Of a DNA stretch of 5,976 nucleotides, positions 1 through 5,976 are shown in pieces. The translations under genes and the position numbers were made by a program. The notes beneath the pieces are model-generated. The model worked only from the letters and a program-made list of their open reading frames with translations, searched no databases and was not told the origin of the DNA. The stretch spans positions 1-5,976 of the forward strand of contig RFKV01000073.1 in assembly GCA_003694175.1 (NCBI GenBank), given 5' to 3'. Within the stretch, counting starts at the first letter, position 1, and each line of letters starts with the position of its first letter. This DNA comes from Candidatus Dojkabacteria bacterium. Lineage in GTDB: Bacteria > Patescibacteriota > Dojkabacteria > J137.

Positions 1-96
1 CTGTTAAATCAGTAGTTATTAATGAATTCAAGTCTACGACTTACTGCTTTGGGATTTAATAAAGAAATTTCTTGATGAATCAAATTCCATAGTTAA

Positions 97-114
97 CTTA
101 GGAAAATCTTAGGA
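97..114. repeat. Direct repeat CTTAGGA x2, 11-base spacing
   Basis: Two identical 7-mers lie at 97-103 and 108-114, separated by AAAT. The 11-base centre-to-centre spacing puts both on the same face of the helix, as for a cooperatively bound operator. The copies are short and the region is AT-rich, so chance is possible. No adjacent gene start makes a regulatory role obvious. Confidence 0.3.
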
Positions 115-120
115 CTATAC

Positions 121-138
121 TTAAAATGCAAATTTTAA
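121..138. repeat. AT-only inverted repeat with GCAA loop
   Basis: Arms TTAAAAT (121-127) and ATTTTAA (132-138) are perfectly complementary around a GCAA loop, which is a GNRA-type tetraloop when read on the plus strand. All seven pairs are A-T, so the hairpin would be weak. It lies about 100 bases beyond the 3' end of the tRNA and could be a remnant processing or termination signal, but no T-tract supports termination. Confidence 0.3.
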
Positions 139-234
139 ACCTTTTGTGAAATTATCAAGAAAACGCACCTTAAAAGTTAAAAGTGATATCAATATTTTTA
201 ATTTTGTTTGTTTTAAACACGTTATCCTGGCCTC

Positions 235-309
235 TGGCTCCTCGAGTAGGATTCGAACCTACAACCCGCCGGTTAACAGCCGGATGCTCTACCGTTGAGC
301 TATCGAGGA
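235..309 (-). tRNA. tRNA-Asn (anticodon GUU), CCA encoded
   Basis: The minus strand folds into a full cloverleaf. The acceptor stem is TCCTCGA paired with TCGAGGA (7 of 7), and the D stem is GCTC/GAGC with loop AACGGTA. The anticodon loop CTGTTAA presents GTT (complement of 275-277), which reads Asn codons AAC/AAU. The variable loop is GGGTT, the T stem is GTAGG/CCTAC with loop TTCGAAT, and the discriminator base is G. The 3' CCA is encoded at 237-235, so it need not be added after transcription. The anticodon stem has four Watson-Crick pairs, but its outermost pair (27-43) is U opposite C, a mismatch. The rest of the fold is regular, so the gene is probably functional. It is transcribed away from the protein-coding genes, from its own promoter at about 324-329. 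Confidence 0.97.
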
Positions 310-323
310 ACAAGTCTGCCTAA

Positions 324-332
324 ATTATATCA
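324..332 (-). promoter_or_regulatory. Extended -10 promoter for tRNA-Asn
   Basis: On the minus strand these bases read TGATATAAT, an exact match to the extended -10 consensus TGnTATAAT. The expected start about seven bases downstream (near 317) leaves a leader of only 7-8 bases before the mature tRNA 5' end at 309, which suits a tRNA gene. The -35 box is poor: the best nearby match is TCTACA (complement of 345-350), with a short 15-base spacer. An extended -10 can compensate for a weak -35. Confidence 0.65.
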
Positions 333-343
333 CAGATTTTAGC

Positions 344-372
344 TTGTAGAATGTGAAGGTTTTTTATATACT
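344..372 (+). promoter_or_regulatory. Candidate promoter of the three-gene plus-strand cluster
   Basis: A TATACT -10 box (367-372, five of six consensus bases) lies 17 bases after TTGTAG (344-349). The latter matches only the TTG half of the -35 consensus. Transcription would start near 379-381, giving a 5' leader of about 47-50 bases before the ATG at 428. The element overlaps the expected -35 zone of the divergent tRNA promoter, so the two could compete for polymerase. In AT-rich DNA such matches arise by chance, so this is only a candidate. Confidence 0.4.
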
Positions 373-410
373 TGGTCGTGACACTCATTCTTCTTCTTAA
401 GTTTTTAATC

Positions 411-425
411 AGACAGTTTGTGTCT
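411..425 (+). repeat. Small hairpin where the RBS would be
   Basis: AGACA (411-415) and TGTCT (421-425) form a perfect 5-bp inverted repeat around GTTTG, ending two bases before the ATG at 428. It occupies the place where a Shine-Dalgarno sequence would lie, and no purine-rich GGAGG-like site is present. It could affect ribosome loading, or it could be chance. Confidence 0.3.
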
Positions 426-427
426 TT

Positions 428-3403
428 ATGTCCTATTTAATCGGAGATATTTCAACAGTAAAAAGATTTAAAATCTTGGACGTTTTACGAGGGTTTGCCG
501 TTTTATCGATGATATTTGCTCATGTTGTAGCCTTCTTCTGGAGAGGGAACAACGAGGGGTTTGGAAGCGTAATTAATCGTATCGGAGATTTTGGAGGCAT
601 AATCTCTTTTACGCTGTTCCTCTTTTTAAGTGGGGCGGCAGTGCAAATATCATTTCTTGACAGGTACCAAACTGCCGTTTCTAGCGAAGCTAAACTTTTT
701 TTAAGGAAAAAATTTTTTTTAAGATGTGTCAAAATAATCATCATATACTTTTTAATTGCCCCAGTCTCAATTTTTGTAACATCTACTTACCTAAGTTTAC
801 CGGTGAGTATAGAATGGTTGGTAGTTGCGTTAAGGATACTGTTCTTTGGTGTTATTCCGGGTTTTGTTGAATTTTTGATAGCATTCTTTATTTTTCAGTT
901 ATCTGTCGTTTTGTTCCCTCGTTTATTTCAAAGAATAAGCGCTTCGATAACATTGATTTTTTTAACCGGCTCCATTTTTTGGCTTCTCGGTACATTATTT
1001 TCGCAAGTTTCTACAGGTAATGTATATCTGGACGGTTTAAAGTCTGTTTTTGCTGGTCACCATTCTACTATAAATGGAAATACATTTCCAGTGTTTCAAT
1101 ATTTGATAATTTTTCTTTTGGGTCTTGGATTTGGGAGATTAATTCAAAAAACACTTTTTAGGTTTATTAAGTTTAAGGTTGTTTTTGTAACTTTTCTAGT
1201 TCTTCTATCGGCAACTGTTTCAATATATTTATTGGATCAAGTATTTTCGGTGAGTCTTTTCAAGATGTCTCAAATGGAGGGAAGGTTCCCCCCTCAGTTG
1301 GGATTTTTAGTCTTTTCTTCATTCTTAGTTGCTACCGTTTTTTTAGTGTATATATGCACAGAAAAATATACACCTGCACTTTTGAAGATTCTTCTTTACA
1401 AAATAGGCAAACAGTCCCTGGGCTATTTTGTAATTCATACTCTTTGCTTATTTCTGTTTGTTCTTCTTCAAAAATCAGGCTCCCCAATTATTTTTGTAAC
1501 TACAGATGATCCTTTTTATTTGTTGCTACTATATTTCCTTTTGGTATGTATTACTGCTTTTTTGGTCAGTTTAAAGAATTTTATAAAGAGTAAAGTTTTA
1601 TCTGATGAAGAGTCAACACTTTCTTCTGTTGTTTGGTTTTTTAATCCCAGCATCTTACGTATTGTTGTTATCTTAACTTCTTTATCGTTAATTTTTGTTT
1701 CTAGTTTTTCTGGTAATAGCAACAAAGTAAATGCGAATGAGTACACGATAAAAAAGAAATTAATATCTGAATCTGAATGGCCAGTTTGGTGGGATAATTC
1801 TTATAAAGGGTTTTACCAGCTTGTTGCTAAGAGTGATTTATTTCCCGGGGTTTGGTCTGCTATAAGTGTTCCTCTCAACGAGCTTAGAAGTCAATCTTTA
1901 ATACTTAAGGATGATGCTTCGGACGTGATACTTGTTAGATTTAACGAAAGGTTGGGGAATTTTGAAATTTTCCCAGCTTATTACGAAGCTAGAGGTAATG
2001 ATTTGATAATATTTTTCAGAAACTTTGAAGTTATTTCAAAGGCAGACGACAAGTACTTCGTGTACTTTGGTAATGAGTACCCTACCAAAAGATTAATATC
2101 GAATGAAAAATTTCTTAATGAGCCCCGTATAGATTTTGATTTCCAACGAAAAGACAAAGTGGTAAACAATATCCTGTCAAAAATTAATCGCAAGTGGCAC
2201 ATAAAAAAGTTATCTAGAGCATTTAACAGAGCAACACTACAGTTTGATGTAACTGTTCCTCAGGCATATTTGTCGCCAAACACAACAGTGGTTTACACTG
2301 TGGAAGGCACTAGTTTAAAAGGAAGAATGCAAAAAATTGCAGAAAACTCTTACAAAGCCAATGTTTTGGTTTCTGATTTAGAGCCCGGGGTTTACAAAAT
2401 ATCGGCAAGTATACTAAATTTTAGCGATGGTATAAAAATTGTTAAAACTCATTCTATTCCTTTTTACGTGTCCTACCCTTTGTACGTCGCTTGGACTATG
2501 GACTGGGAGGGTTGGGATGTTTCTGATGATAATTTAAACGAAATAGCTAGTATAGCTAATAAATATAAGATACCTATAACACATTTTTTCAATCCAAGAA
2601 TTTACGTAAAAAATCAATTTACAATAAACCCAATATCTGAAGAGCGGGCTCAATACATTACCAGATGGGTAAGTGATAGAAAAAGACTTTTTTTAGATGA
2701 GATAGGAATGCATATTCATATGTGGTCAGATATGGTTCAGGAAGTAGGCGTGACGCCACGGCAGCAGTATATAGTTGGTACATATGGTGTAGATGTTCCA
2801 ACTTACGTTTATACTGAAGATGAATTGGTAAAAATATTTGAATGGGGAAGAAGTAAGCTTGCTGAAAATGGCCTTGGTGTACCAATTTCTTATAGAACAG
2901 GTGCATGGATGTCGGGTGTAAATGTTCTTAAAGCTGCTGAAAGATCAGCTTTTAAGATAGATTCTTCCGGTAGGACATCAGGCAGGGTCAATCCCACATT
3001 TCCAAACAGTACTCCTGTGCCATGGAACTTAAAGTCTACTACTAGACCATATAGACCCAATAAAGATGATATAAACAAGTGGGATAAACCATTATCTGAA
3101 AGAATGAACATATGGGAGTTTCCCAATAATGGAGCAGATTCATATTGGTTCAGCGCTGAAGTTTTGATCTCCAGATTTAACGATAACTATCCCAGAAAAG
3201 GTGAAATTCTATATGTGCCAAACGTTGTCAATTATCTTAGTCACCCTCACTGGTTTGTATCTTATGATAGATGGAAGATTAGAAAATTGTTTGATTACAT
3301 TGGCCAATTTTTGCTAAGCGAAGATTTGGGACCTGTTGTATACGAGACTCTTGAAAGAATATATGCCGATTGGGAAAAAGATAAATTTTACAATGGCGAC
3401 TAG
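428..3403 (+). CDS. Membrane acetyltransferase (DUF1624/HGSNAT-like) fused to polysaccharide-deacetylase-like domain
   Basis: This 991-residue surface-glycan enzyme probably moves acetyl groups across or outside the cytoplasmic membrane. Residues 11-385 are polytopic (about ten hydrophobic helices) and begin with DVLRGFAVLSMIFAH (18-32), the DUF1624/HGSNAT and acyltransferase-type N-terminal signature with its His32. A late helix carries GKQSLGYFVIH (327-337), also typical of these families. A further helix (about 408-428) leads to an extracellular part. Residues 453-552 resemble DUF2341, ending YFVYFGNEYP. Residues about 602-681 look Ig-like (LEPGVYKISA). Residues 683-985 resemble a polysaccharide deacetylase, with TMDWEG (690-695), EIGMHIHMW (758-766), YRTGAWM (822-828) and LSHPH (937-941) as likely metal-binding or active-site motifs. 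ATG 428 is the first possible start after an in-frame TAA at 398-400; there is no clear Shine-Dalgarno site. The TAG stop overlaps the next gene. Substrate and the actual direction of acetyl flow are unknown. The fold assignments are by motif, with the membrane domain and deacetylase more certain than the middle regions. Confidence 0.85.
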   Translation: MSYLIGDISTVKRFKILDVLRGFAVLSMIFAHVVAFFWRGNNEGFGSVINRIGDFGGIISFTLFLFLSGAAVQISFLDRYQTAVSSEAKLFLRKKFFLRCVKIIIIYFLIAPVSIFVTSTYLSLPVSIEWLVVALRILFFGVIPGFVEFLIAFFIFQLSVVLFPRLFQRISASITLIFLTGSIFWLLGTLFSQVSTGNVYLDGLKSVFAGHHSTINGNTFPVFQYLIIFLLGLGFGRLIQKTLFRFIKFKVVFVTFLVLLSATVSIYLLDQVFSVSLFKMSQMEGRFPPQLGFLVFSSFLVATVFLVYICTEKYTPALLKILLYKIGKQSLGYFVIHTLCLFLFVLLQKSGSPIIFVTTDDPFYLLLLYFLLVCITAFLVSLKNFIKSKVLSDEESTLSSVVWFFNPSILRIVVILTSLSLIFVSSFSGNSNKVNANEYTIKKKLISESEWPVWWDNSYKGFYQLVAKSDLFPGVWSAISVPLNELRSQSLILKDDASDVILVRFNERLGNFEIFPAYYEARGNDLIIFFRNFEVISKADDKYFVYFGNEYPTKRLISNEKFLNEPRIDFDFQRKDKVVNNILSKINRKWHIKKLSRAFNRATLQFDVTVPQAYLSPNTTVVYTVEGTSLKGRMQKIAENSYKANVLVSDLEPGVYKISASILNFSDGIKIVKTHSIPFYVSYPLYVAWTMDWEGWDVSDDNLNEIASIANKYKIPITHFFNPRIYVKNQFTINPISEERAQYITRWVSDRKRLFLDEIGMHIHMWSDMVQEVGVTPRQQYIVGTYGVDVPTYVYTEDELVKIFEWGRSKLAENGLGVPISYRTGAWMSGVNVLKAAERSAFKIDSSGRTSGRVNPTFPNSTPVPWNLKSTTRPYRPNKDDINKWDKPLSERMNIWEFPNNGADSYWFSAEVLISRFNDNYPRKGEILYVPNVVNYLSHPHWFVSYDRWKIRKLFDYIGQFLLSEDLGPVVYETLERIYADWEKDKFYNGD

Positions 3404-3405
3404 TG
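3401..3405 (+). promoter_or_regulatory. Stop/start overlap TAGTG (translational coupling)
   Basis: The TAG stop of the acetyltransferase-deacetylase gene shares its last G with the GTG start of the next gene. No convincing Shine-Dalgarno sequence precedes the GTG (upstream bases are TTTTACAATGGCGAC). Re-initiation by the terminating ribosome is therefore the likely way the second protein is made, which would couple the amounts of the two products. The GTG is preferred because it places a short basic N-terminus directly before the membrane anchor, and no in-frame ATG occurs nearby. Confidence 0.6.
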
Positions 3406-5340
3406 AAACTGTTCGTTAAAGTCAGAAAAAAAAGTTTAATTAGTTTCGTTGTTTTTTTTCTACTTCTCTTGTTTATTTTAATTTTACTTTTGGTTCTGTA
3501 TTACCTGTGGTATGTTGGAAATGTTCCTTACATAAAGTGGTCTTATCCAAGAACAGAGACAGTATGGAGTAGTTACAAAGATCCAATAATAATATCTTTT
3601 AGTCACCCAGTAAAAAAATCAACTTTAACGCCAAGAATAAAGCCTGAAATTAAAGGTGTTTGGGTCTGGGATAGTTGGTTTGGTATCGATGGACTAACTA
3701 AGACAGGAAGATTCTATCCAAGTCAGAGTTTAACTTCTGATCAACGATTTGTTGTTTACATATCTGGTGTTTCTAGAAAAGGCTTCAATGAGTCCCATGA
3801 GCTAGGTATAGTTTTTAATGCACCAAAAGTGCCAAAGATTATCGATACCCTACCTAGGCCTGGTGCAATACAGACATCAGAAAATCTAAATATTAAATTG
3901 AAACTTGACAAATCTCTTGAAGACAATCAGACTATTGTTTTAAGGTCTCAAATTTTAAAAACTGATAACTCATATAGCATCAAAGTTTTAAATAATTTGG
4001 TTTATGTAAACATTAATGAAAAGCTCGAGCCTGGTTTGAATTACAATATCGAGGTTTGGGTTAAAGAGGGGGATTATTTGTCAGAAGAATCTAGTTCTAG
4101 TTCAAATCGTTTAGTAAAAATTGGCCAAATCAACTATCAAACTAAAGAAGTTGATGGTTTGATAGGCGTAACTCCAAATGGTGATTCTGTGAAAGTAAAT
4201 GAAAGAATTAGATTGAGATTTACTAGGGATGTAGATCCCAAATCTTTTGAACAAAAATTGGTAATAAGTCCGAATTTTGATTACAAAGTTAAGTGGATTA
4301 CAAGTAAACAAGTTGAGATTTTAAGAAGCGTAAATTTAGAGAAAGATACTGTATATAGTATACACCTAAAAAATGGATTACTTTATTCAGACGGCACCAG
4401 CACAAAATCGGATTTAATTCATACATTTAAAACGATAGGTAAGGTTCAAGTTGTAGATGTTTTTCCATTAAATCAGTCAGCTAATCAACCAGTTAAATTA
4501 AAAATTAAAATAAAATTTGACCAAGAAGTCGATAAAAGCTCAGCTGAGAATAGTTTTTTCATATTTCCTAAAGTTGCTGGTAAATTTGTTTGGTATGAGG
4601 ACAATACATTAGAATTTATTCCAGAGAAACAGCTAGAGTACAGAATGAACTATACCTTTGGCGTGAAACCGGGTGTAATAAGCGTTCATGGTCTTGATTC
4701 AGAAAAAGAGTTTTCTTACTCTTTTAGGACAAGAGACAATTTGGTTGTTTTAAATGTCCCGACTTGTTCACCAAGTTCACCTGCTTATTGTCAACCACAG
4801 TATCCTGTTTCATTTTCTTGTAATGTTTATGCACTTAAAATGGTACTGGCTTGGAAGGGTTACAATTTATCACCTAGGTCAATAATATCTGAAATGGGGT
4901 ACGATGACGAATATGATGGTGTATGGAAAGGTAATCCAAATAAAGTGTACGTTGGAAATGCTGATGGTTCTTGGGGATATGGGGTGTACTGGGATCCGTC
5001 CAAGAGGATACTTGATAGTAGAGGAATAAGATCTGAAATAGTTAAAAATTGGTCTATTTCTGGCCTCGCAAAGAAAATTGAAGAAGGTTTTCCTGTCGTA
5101 ATATGGAGATACAATGGGACGAGTAAAGTTGGGAAGTATACCTGGGTGGCAAAAGATGGTGAAACAGTTAAAGCTATAAGCGGACAACACGGTGGAGTAG
5201 TAACAGGTTTTAGAGGTAGCAGTGAGAACCCAACACATATTTTACTGAACGATCCATGGTTTGGAACGATATGGTTGGATGCAATAACATTCGATTATTA
5301 CTGGAGTTTTCTTGATAGAGTAGGGCTTGTGGTATACTGA
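3403..5340 (+). CDS. Membrane-anchored Ig-like (Big_5) protein with C-terminal C39-like cysteine peptidase
   Basis: This 645-residue protein starts with a short basic segment (KVRKK, 6-10) and one strong hydrophobic helix (about 12-38), without an obvious cleavage site, so it is probably an N-terminal anchor with the rest outside. Four Ig-like units of about 95-105 residues follow: roughly 43-140, 143-247, 250-345 and 348-444. The third and fourth are classic Big_5 (FTRDVDPKSF and FDQEVDKSS strands, then LEFIPEKQLEYRMNYTF). The second contains a run of five serines (230-234). Residues 447-645 match the Peptidase_C39_2 pattern: a Gln-rich approach (CQPQYP, 463-468), then Cys473 in SFSCNVYALKMVLAWKG, His596 in SGQHGGVVTGF and Asp617 in LLNDPWFG. 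This is a plausible complete Cys-His-Asp triad. Likely role (inference): cleavage of a peptide or isopeptide bond in the envelope or in a partner surface protein, with the Ig-like units as a stalk. It is not an ABC-transporter C39 domain, since no ATPase or exporter membrane domain is present. Start GTG; translation is probably coupled to the upstream gene. Confidence 0.85.
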   Translation: MKLFVKVRKKSLISFVVFFLLLLFILILLLVLYYLWYVGNVPYIKWSYPRTETVWSSYKDPIIISFSHPVKKSTLTPRIKPEIKGVWVWDSWFGIDGLTKTGRFYPSQSLTSDQRFVVYISGVSRKGFNESHELGIVFNAPKVPKIIDTLPRPGAIQTSENLNIKLKLDKSLEDNQTIVLRSQILKTDNSYSIKVLNNLVYVNINEKLEPGLNYNIEVWVKEGDYLSEESSSSSNRLVKIGQINYQTKEVDGLIGVTPNGDSVKVNERIRLRFTRDVDPKSFEQKLVISPNFDYKVKWITSKQVEILRSVNLEKDTVYSIHLKNGLLYSDGTSTKSDLIHTFKTIGKVQVVDVFPLNQSANQPVKLKIKIKFDQEVDKSSAENSFFIFPKVAGKFVWYEDNTLEFIPEKQLEYRMNYTFGVKPGVISVHGLDSEKEFSYSFRTRDNLVVLNVPTCSPSSPAYCQPQYPVSFSCNVYALKMVLAWKGYNLSPRSIISEMGYDDEYDGVWKGNPNKVYVGNADGSWGYGVYWDPSKRILDSRGIRSEIVKNWSISGLAKKIEEGFPVVIWRYNGTSKVGKYTWVAKDGETVKAISGQHGGVVTGFRGSSENPTHILLNDPWFGTIWLDAITFDYYWSFLDRVGLVVY

Positions 5341-5363
5341 GTTAATTTTGTTTTCTATAAATT

Positions 5364-5976
5364 ATGAAGAAGTATTTTTTTCAATCCTTAGTTTTATTGT
5401 TTTTTCTCTTAGTTTTTTTTGTAATAAATTTAAGTGTCTTTATTAGATTTTTAAGTATTCTAACTTTAAGCTATATTGCCGTCCTTTTGATGCAGCCTGT
5501 TTATCGTTTTTTTTTGAAACATTTTCACAGCAAAGGATTATCAGCTTTTCTAAGTTATGTATTATTGCTTTTTTTAATAATTTTACCGTTAACATTGGTT
5601 GTGTTAATGATTGTAAATGAGGTTTCGAATATTACGAACAATATACAGTTTTCTAGTTTTATGGATAATTTTAGTCAGTTGCAACTTTGGATAAATAATT
5701 TGATCAAGTCAATTAACGATGTTATTTTAGGTTTCAATTTAGATTTCCAACTATCATATATTGATTTCTCTAGTTTTTTTTCAAGCATTAATAGTTCTGA
5801 TTTTCTTCAAGATGGAGTATTACCCGTATTTAGGAACATTGCTACTTTTAGTGGAGAATTTATTTTTGGTTTTTTTATCTTTACATTGTGTACTTTGTTT
5901 CTATTTCCCATATGGCAAAATTTGCCAGACTACTTAAGTAGAATTTCACCTCTAAGTAAAGAATATGATTTGAGAC
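5364..5976 (+). CDS. AI-2E/PerM-family membrane protein, N-terminal part (cut by window edge)
   Basis: An open frame starts at ATG 5364, 23 bases after the preceding stop, and runs 204 codons to the window edge without a stop. It shows two hydrophobic segments near the N-terminus (about 5-27 and 30-50), a conserved-looking MQPVYRFF (43-50), and a third (about 59-83, with LIILPLTLVV). A polar loop of about 80 residues (84-165) follows, then another membrane helix (about 167-184) and LPDYLSRISPLSKEYDLR. This arrangement is typical of the first half of AI-2E transporter family proteins (usually about 340-370 residues), so roughly half is visible. The family includes autoinducer-2 exporters and Na+/H+ antiporters as well as many proteins of unknown substrate; calling it a signal exporter is not justified here. 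No Shine-Dalgarno motif precedes the ATG (upstream TTTTCTATAAATT). The close spacing suggests it shares a transcript with the two surface-protein genes. Confidence 0.8.
   Translation, partial: MKKYFFQSLVLLFFLLVFFVINLSVFIRFLSILTLSYIAVLLMQPVYRFFLKHFHSKGLSAFLSYVLLLFLIILPLTLVVLMIVNEVSNITNNIQFSSFMDNFSQLQLWINNLIKSINDVILGFNLDFQLSYIDFSSFFSSINSSDFLQDGVLPVFRNIATFSGEFIFGFFIFTLCTLFLFPIWQNLPDYLSRISPLSKEYDLR

Larger units (their letters stand above)
1..234. other. Intergenic region with no supportable gene
   Basis: I see no open frame here that looks like a gene on either strand. Two small sequence structures stand out. The 7-mer CTTAGGA is repeated directly at 97-103 and 108-114, an 11-base offset of about one helical turn. 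An AT-only inverted repeat, TTAAAAT/ATTTTAA, lies at 121-127 and 132-138 with a GCAA loop. Neither resembles a strong intrinsic terminator for the tRNA transcribed leftward into this region: the stem has no G-C pairs and no clear T-tract follows it on the minus strand. The end of an upstream gene cannot be excluded at the extreme left edge, but nothing supports one. Confidence 0.6.

Noticed and set aside
3..59. Short open frame from the left edge ending in TAA, possibly the tail of an upstream gene
   Set aside because: It has only about 18 codons with no recognisable motif; the other two plus-strand frames stop within the first 15 bases. It is too short to support.
93..121. Plus-strand promoter-like pair TTAACT-17-TATACT
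   Set aside because: It matches the consensus fairly well but leads only into the antisense of the tRNA and no gene. In AT-rich DNA this is expected by chance.
520..744. Minus-strand open frame within the acetyltransferase gene (similar ones at 1516-1746, 1981-2202, 2658-2906 and 2890-3126)
   Set aside because: All lie antisense to a long, well-supported coding sequence with recognisable domains. Their translations show no family motif.
4111..5238. Minus-strand open frames opposite the peptidase gene (4111-4311, 4860-5114, 4879-5238)
   Set aside because: They lie opposite Ig-like and C39-like coding sequence, overlap each other in different frames and encode nothing recognisable.
5338..5340. 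TGA read as glycine or tryptophan, as in some reduced-genome bacteria
   Set aside because: The peptidase domain is complete at this TGA, reading through gives only eight more codons before another TGA, and tryptophan is encoded by TGG throughout. The standard code fits.
5364..5976. Naming the third gene as an autoinducer-2 exporter
   Set aside because: The AI-2E family is functionally broad, only about half the protein is visible, and no AI-2 synthesis gene lies nearby.
1..5976. CRISPR array, insertion sequence, phage or plasmid signatures
   Set aside because: I found no regularly spaced repeats, transposase motifs, terminal inverted repeats or integrase genes. Although a tRNA is present, no duplicated tRNA 3' end indicating an attachment site is seen.

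Overview
The window looks like a piece of a small-genome, AT-rich bacterial chromosome. Three things suggest a Candidate Phyla Radiation (Patescibacteria) bacterium: densely packed genes, weak or absent Shine-Dalgarno sequences, and a long surface-protein architecture (membrane acyltransferase, Ig-like regions and a deacetylase in one chain). This lineage call is an inference from style, not from a marker gene. The standard bacterial code fits: both complete genes end at ordinary stops (TAG, then TGA), and tryptophan is encoded by TGG throughout.

Layout. Positions 1-234 hold no gene I can support. A complete tRNA-Asn(GUU), with its CCA tail encoded, lies on the minus strand at 235-309 and has a near-perfect extended -10 promoter just upstream. 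The short gap at 310-427 appears to be a divergent promoter region: one promoter fires left into the tRNA, and a weaker one fires right into the protein genes. Three plus-strand genes then follow in tandem to the window's end.

The first (428-3403) encodes a 991-residue protein. It joins a polytopic DUF1624/heparan-alpha-glucosaminide N-acetyltransferase-like membrane domain to an extracellular DUF2341-like region, an Ig-like domain and a C-terminal polysaccharide-deacetylase-like domain. The second (3403-5340) overlaps it by one base and encodes a membrane-anchored, outward-facing protein with four Big_5-type Ig-like domains ending in a C39-like cysteine peptidase with an apparent intact Cys-His-Asp triad. 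The third (5364 to the edge) is the N-terminal part of an AI-2E/PerM-family membrane protein.

How they may work together (inference): the tight spacing suggests one transcript. The first two products would both act outside the cytoplasmic membrane. One could acetylate and deacetylate a surface glycan; the other could cleave a peptide substrate (wall cross-peptide or protein) held away from the membrane on an Ig-like stalk. The most unusual feature is two opposing acetyl-group chemistries, acyl transfer and deacetylation, in one polypeptide.
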